A stretch of DNA of 8,084 bases from the NCBI GenBank assembly GCA_900551505.1, contig URWK01000054.1, positions 1 to 8,084 on the forward strand, in the 5' to 3' direction. This DNA comes from an uncultured Ruminococcus sp. (GTDB lineage: Bacteria; Bacillota; Clostridia; Oscillospirales; Ruminococcaceae). The stretch's first letter is position 1; each line of letters starts with the position of its first letter. Under the pieces are notes generated by a model. That model saw only the letters and a list, made by a program, of their open reading frames with translations, searched no databases and was not told the DNA's origin. The translations under genes were made by a program, and so were the position numbers. Of this stretch, positions 6,877 to 8,084 are shown piece after piece.

Positions 6877-6895
6877 TATTTTCTGAAATAAAGAG

Positions 6896-6926
6896 AAGCA
6901 GACCTTTCCGGAGGTCTGCTTTTTTG
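6896..6926 (+). terminator. Rho-independent terminator of the cmk-plsC-ispH operon
   Basis: The arms AAGCAGACC (6896-6904) and GGTCTGCTT (6913-6921) pair perfectly around an 8-base loop, followed by a T run (6920-6925). It begins 19 bases after the IspH-S1 stop codon. Confidence 0.92.
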
Positions 6927-6927
6927 T

Positions 6928-6962
6928 ACAAAAAAATAAAGGCGTATCAAAACGGATACGTC
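6928..6962 (-). terminator. Rho-independent terminator of the minus-strand glycosyltransferase-like gene
   Basis: GGCGTATC (6941-6948) and GATACGTC (6955-6962) pair with one G-T wobble around a 6-base loop. On the minus strand the hairpin is followed by a T-rich tract (complement of 6928-6940), 11 bases past the stop codon. On the plus strand a TTTT also follows, so it may work weakly in both directions. Confidence 0.8.
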
Positions 6963-6973
6963 TTTTAACATAA

Positions 6974-7786
6974 TTAAGAAATTTCTTTACTGCGTTCTTC
7001 AAAGTCGGGGCTGTAGACGACATTATTTTTCTTGCGTCTTTTCATTTTACCGACACTTTGTCTTACTTCAACGGCTTTTTGTCGTTTCTTCAAGCTTTTC
7101 AGAATATAAAATCTGTTGTAATTCTGGGGGACTTTTACGGTTTCACCCGAGCATTTTAACATGAGCGATTTTTTAATAAGGCTGATTTTCCCGAAAGCTC
7201 CCGAAATAATACCTATCCACATACCGAGGCTGCCAATTTTCTTAGGTATCGGGCAGACAAGGTCACGGATTGCGGAAGAAAACGCCATACAGTTTTCATC
7301 GAAAGAGTTCTTTAATAAGTTGAGTGTTAAGTATTTGTTAGTATGATTTACTTGGAAATAAGTTTTTCTGCTCGGGTTGAGTTCCCAATCTCTTACACCT
7401 GACGCATCATGGACAACTGTAGTAATTTTCGGGTTTCTGTTAAATTCGTCCAGTACGCTTTGAATTTTGTTATCAGACCAAATTGAGTCCTGTCCCGCCA
7501 TAAAAATTATGTCACCACTGCACTGTTCAAGAAGCCTGTTAGTGTTATATACATAGTCAAAAGGATTTTCGTTGAATATGATGTGTATTCTGTTGTCATT
7601 TTTTTCGTACTGGTTTATAATCCTGAAAGAACCATCTCTTGACGGGCTGTAGGAAAGAATAAGCTCATCAGCTTCCCCAAGCTGAAAGAGAATTGAATTA
7701 AGCTGGTCACGGATAAACCTTTCGCCGTTGTAAACAGACATAGCCACGGACACAGTAAGTTGATTGTCTGTTTGTTTCATTTTCAT
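6974..7786 (-). CDS. GT2-fold glycosyltransferase-like protein with replaced active-site motifs
   Basis: A 270-residue protein that follows the layout of GT2 rhamnosyltransferase-like enzymes. It opens VSVAMSVYNGERFIRDQLNSI (12-32), has IIFMAGQDSIWSDNKI (93-108), HDA (126-128), NSFDENCMAFS (150-160) and MWIGIISGAFGKI (179-191), and ends in a strongly basic tail. There is no signal or membrane segment, so it is probably cytoplasmic. Compared with the remembered family pattern, three functional sites are changed: SDDGSTDGT reads SYSPSRDGS (45-53), DQDD reads GQDS (98-101), and the HD before WWIG reads LG (177-178). These sites bind the nucleotide sugar and metal and supply the catalytic base. 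The fold therefore looks kept while catalysis looks lost, though the frame is intact. The start at 7786 is nearest to GGGAGG (7801-7806); an in-frame stop lies just upstream. It is transcribed alone from its own promoter. Confidence 0.82.
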   Translation of the reverse strand: MKMKQTDNQLTVSVAMSVYNGERFIRDQLNSILFQLGEADELILSYSPSRDGSFRIINQYEKNDNRIHIIFNENPFDYVYNTNRLLEQCSGDIIFMAGQDSIWSDNKIQSVLDEFNRNPKITTVVHDASGVRDWELNPSRKTYFQVNHTNKYLTLNLLKNSFDENCMAFSSAIRDLVCPIPKKIGSLGMWIGIISGAFGKISLIKKSLMLKCSGETVKVPQNYNRFYILKSLKKRQKAVEVRQSVGKMKRRKKNNVVYSPDFEERSKEIS

Positions 7787-7800
7787 GTATTGAATTTACG

Positions 7801-7806
7801 CCTCCC
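7801..7806 (-). promoter_or_regulatory. Ribosome binding site for the glycosyltransferase-like gene
   Basis: Minus-strand GGGAGG lies 14 bases before ATG 7786 and 20 bases before the alternative ATG 7780. The spacing is long, but the first ATG fits better. Confidence 0.6.
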
Positions 7807-7858
7807 GCAGTGACAGAAAATTTTACTTTAAAAATTTCTTCTCTTATTAATCACTTAT

Positions 7859-7887
7859 ATTCTATCATATTTCTCTTACTAAGTCAA
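7859..7887 (-). promoter_or_regulatory. Sigma-A promoter of the glycosyltransferase-like gene
   Basis: On the minus strand, TTGACT (7887-7882) and TAGAAT (7864-7859) are separated by exactly 17 bases, each one base off consensus. Transcription would start near 7852, giving an AT-rich leader of about 66 bases. This is the best promoter in the window. Confidence 0.75.
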
Positions 7888-7966
7888 TGAAAAAGAGAGT
7901 TAAAAAAGTATAAAAAACGAGAGGGTAGAAATTCACTCACAAAAGGGACAAAAGGATATGAGTTTT

Positions 7967-8084
7967 GGGGGGGGGGGGGGGGGGGGGGGCGGGGGGGGGG
8001 GCCCGGCCCCCCCCCCCCCCCCACCGGGAGGGGTGGGGTGGGGGTGTTGTTGTTTTTTTTGTGGGGGGGGGGGGGGGGGGGGGG
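7967..8084. repeat. Homopolymer G/C low-complexity end, probable sequencing or assembly artefact
   Basis: The sequence changes abruptly from AT-rich DNA to a G run (7967-7989), then G with a single C, a C run (to about 8022), a mixed G/T/A stretch with a T8 run, and a final G run. It has no coding content and its composition is unlike the rest of the window. Poly-G tails are a known failure mode of two-colour sequencing, and adjoining G and C runs fit merging with their reverse complement. Confidence 0.85.

Larger units (their letters stand above)
7787..7966. other. AT-rich intergenic region upstream of the minus-strand gene
   Basis: Besides the promoter and ribosome binding site, this stretch holds an imperfect inverted repeat (GAAAATTTT 7816-7824 with AAAAATTTC 7830-7838, one mismatch) in the transcribed leader. 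It could be an operator or weak hairpin, but such repeats arise easily in AT-rich DNA. On the plus strand, AGGG near 7944-7947 and AAAGG at 7951-7955 precede ATG 7958, which could begin a divergent gene. The reading runs into the G run after three codons, so no gene can be called. Confidence 0.4.

Noticed and set aside
7958..8084. Possible plus-strand gene starting at ATG 7958
   Set aside because: After three codons it enters the homopolymer artefact, so no protein can be read.
7967..8084. G-quadruplex or telomere-like element
   Set aside because: There is no regular G-tract spacing or repeat unit; long pure runs at a contig end fit an artefact better.

Overview
The window looks like a chromosomal contig from a low-to-moderate GC Firmicute of the Clostridia, most plausibly Ruminococcus-like (Oscillospiraceae). 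The main reasons are the IspH-ribosomal protein S1 fusion, the gene order FAD enzyme-cmk-plsC-ispH/S1, strong AGGAGG-type ribosome binding sites and heavy use of GAA, AGA and ATA codons. The genus is an inference from these traits, not from a search.

Left to right, the plus strand carries: the 3' end of an unrecognised lysine-rich gene (1-219); a membrane-anchored ComEC-like metallo-beta-lactamase-fold protein (261-1190) paired with a small DUF3006 protein (1207-1425); an RpiR/MurR-family regulator (1458-2345); an HI0933/YhiN-type flavoprotein that appears to start at TTG (2359-3603); cytidylate kinase (3635-4297); a PlsC-type acyltransferase (4314-4928); and the IspH-S1 fusion (4930-6876). 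Gaps are 1 to 32 bases throughout, so 261-6876 is probably one transcription unit. It may start from an extended -10 promoter at 187-215, and it ends at a strong hairpin terminator at 6896-6926. The last genes join nucleotide supply (CMP phosphorylation), phospholipid synthesis, isoprenoid synthesis and an S1-type RNA-binding protein: general growth functions.

A convergent gene (6974-7786, minus strand) follows, with its own well-formed sigma-A promoter (7859-7887), ribosome binding site and terminator (6928-6962). It encodes a GT2-fold glycosyltransferase relative in which the acidic and histidine active-site motifs have been replaced. This is the most unusual protein in the window.

From 7967 to the end the DNA is nearly pure G, then C, then G/T runs. 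This looks like a sequencing or assembly artefact at a contig end. The left edge begins with a perfect 9-bp inverted repeat, which may also be a fold-back end artefact. I found no CRISPR array, tRNA, rRNA, insertion sequence or phage gene. Apart from the degenerate glycosyltransferase and a possible internal start in the IspH-S1 gene, this is ordinary housekeeping DNA.
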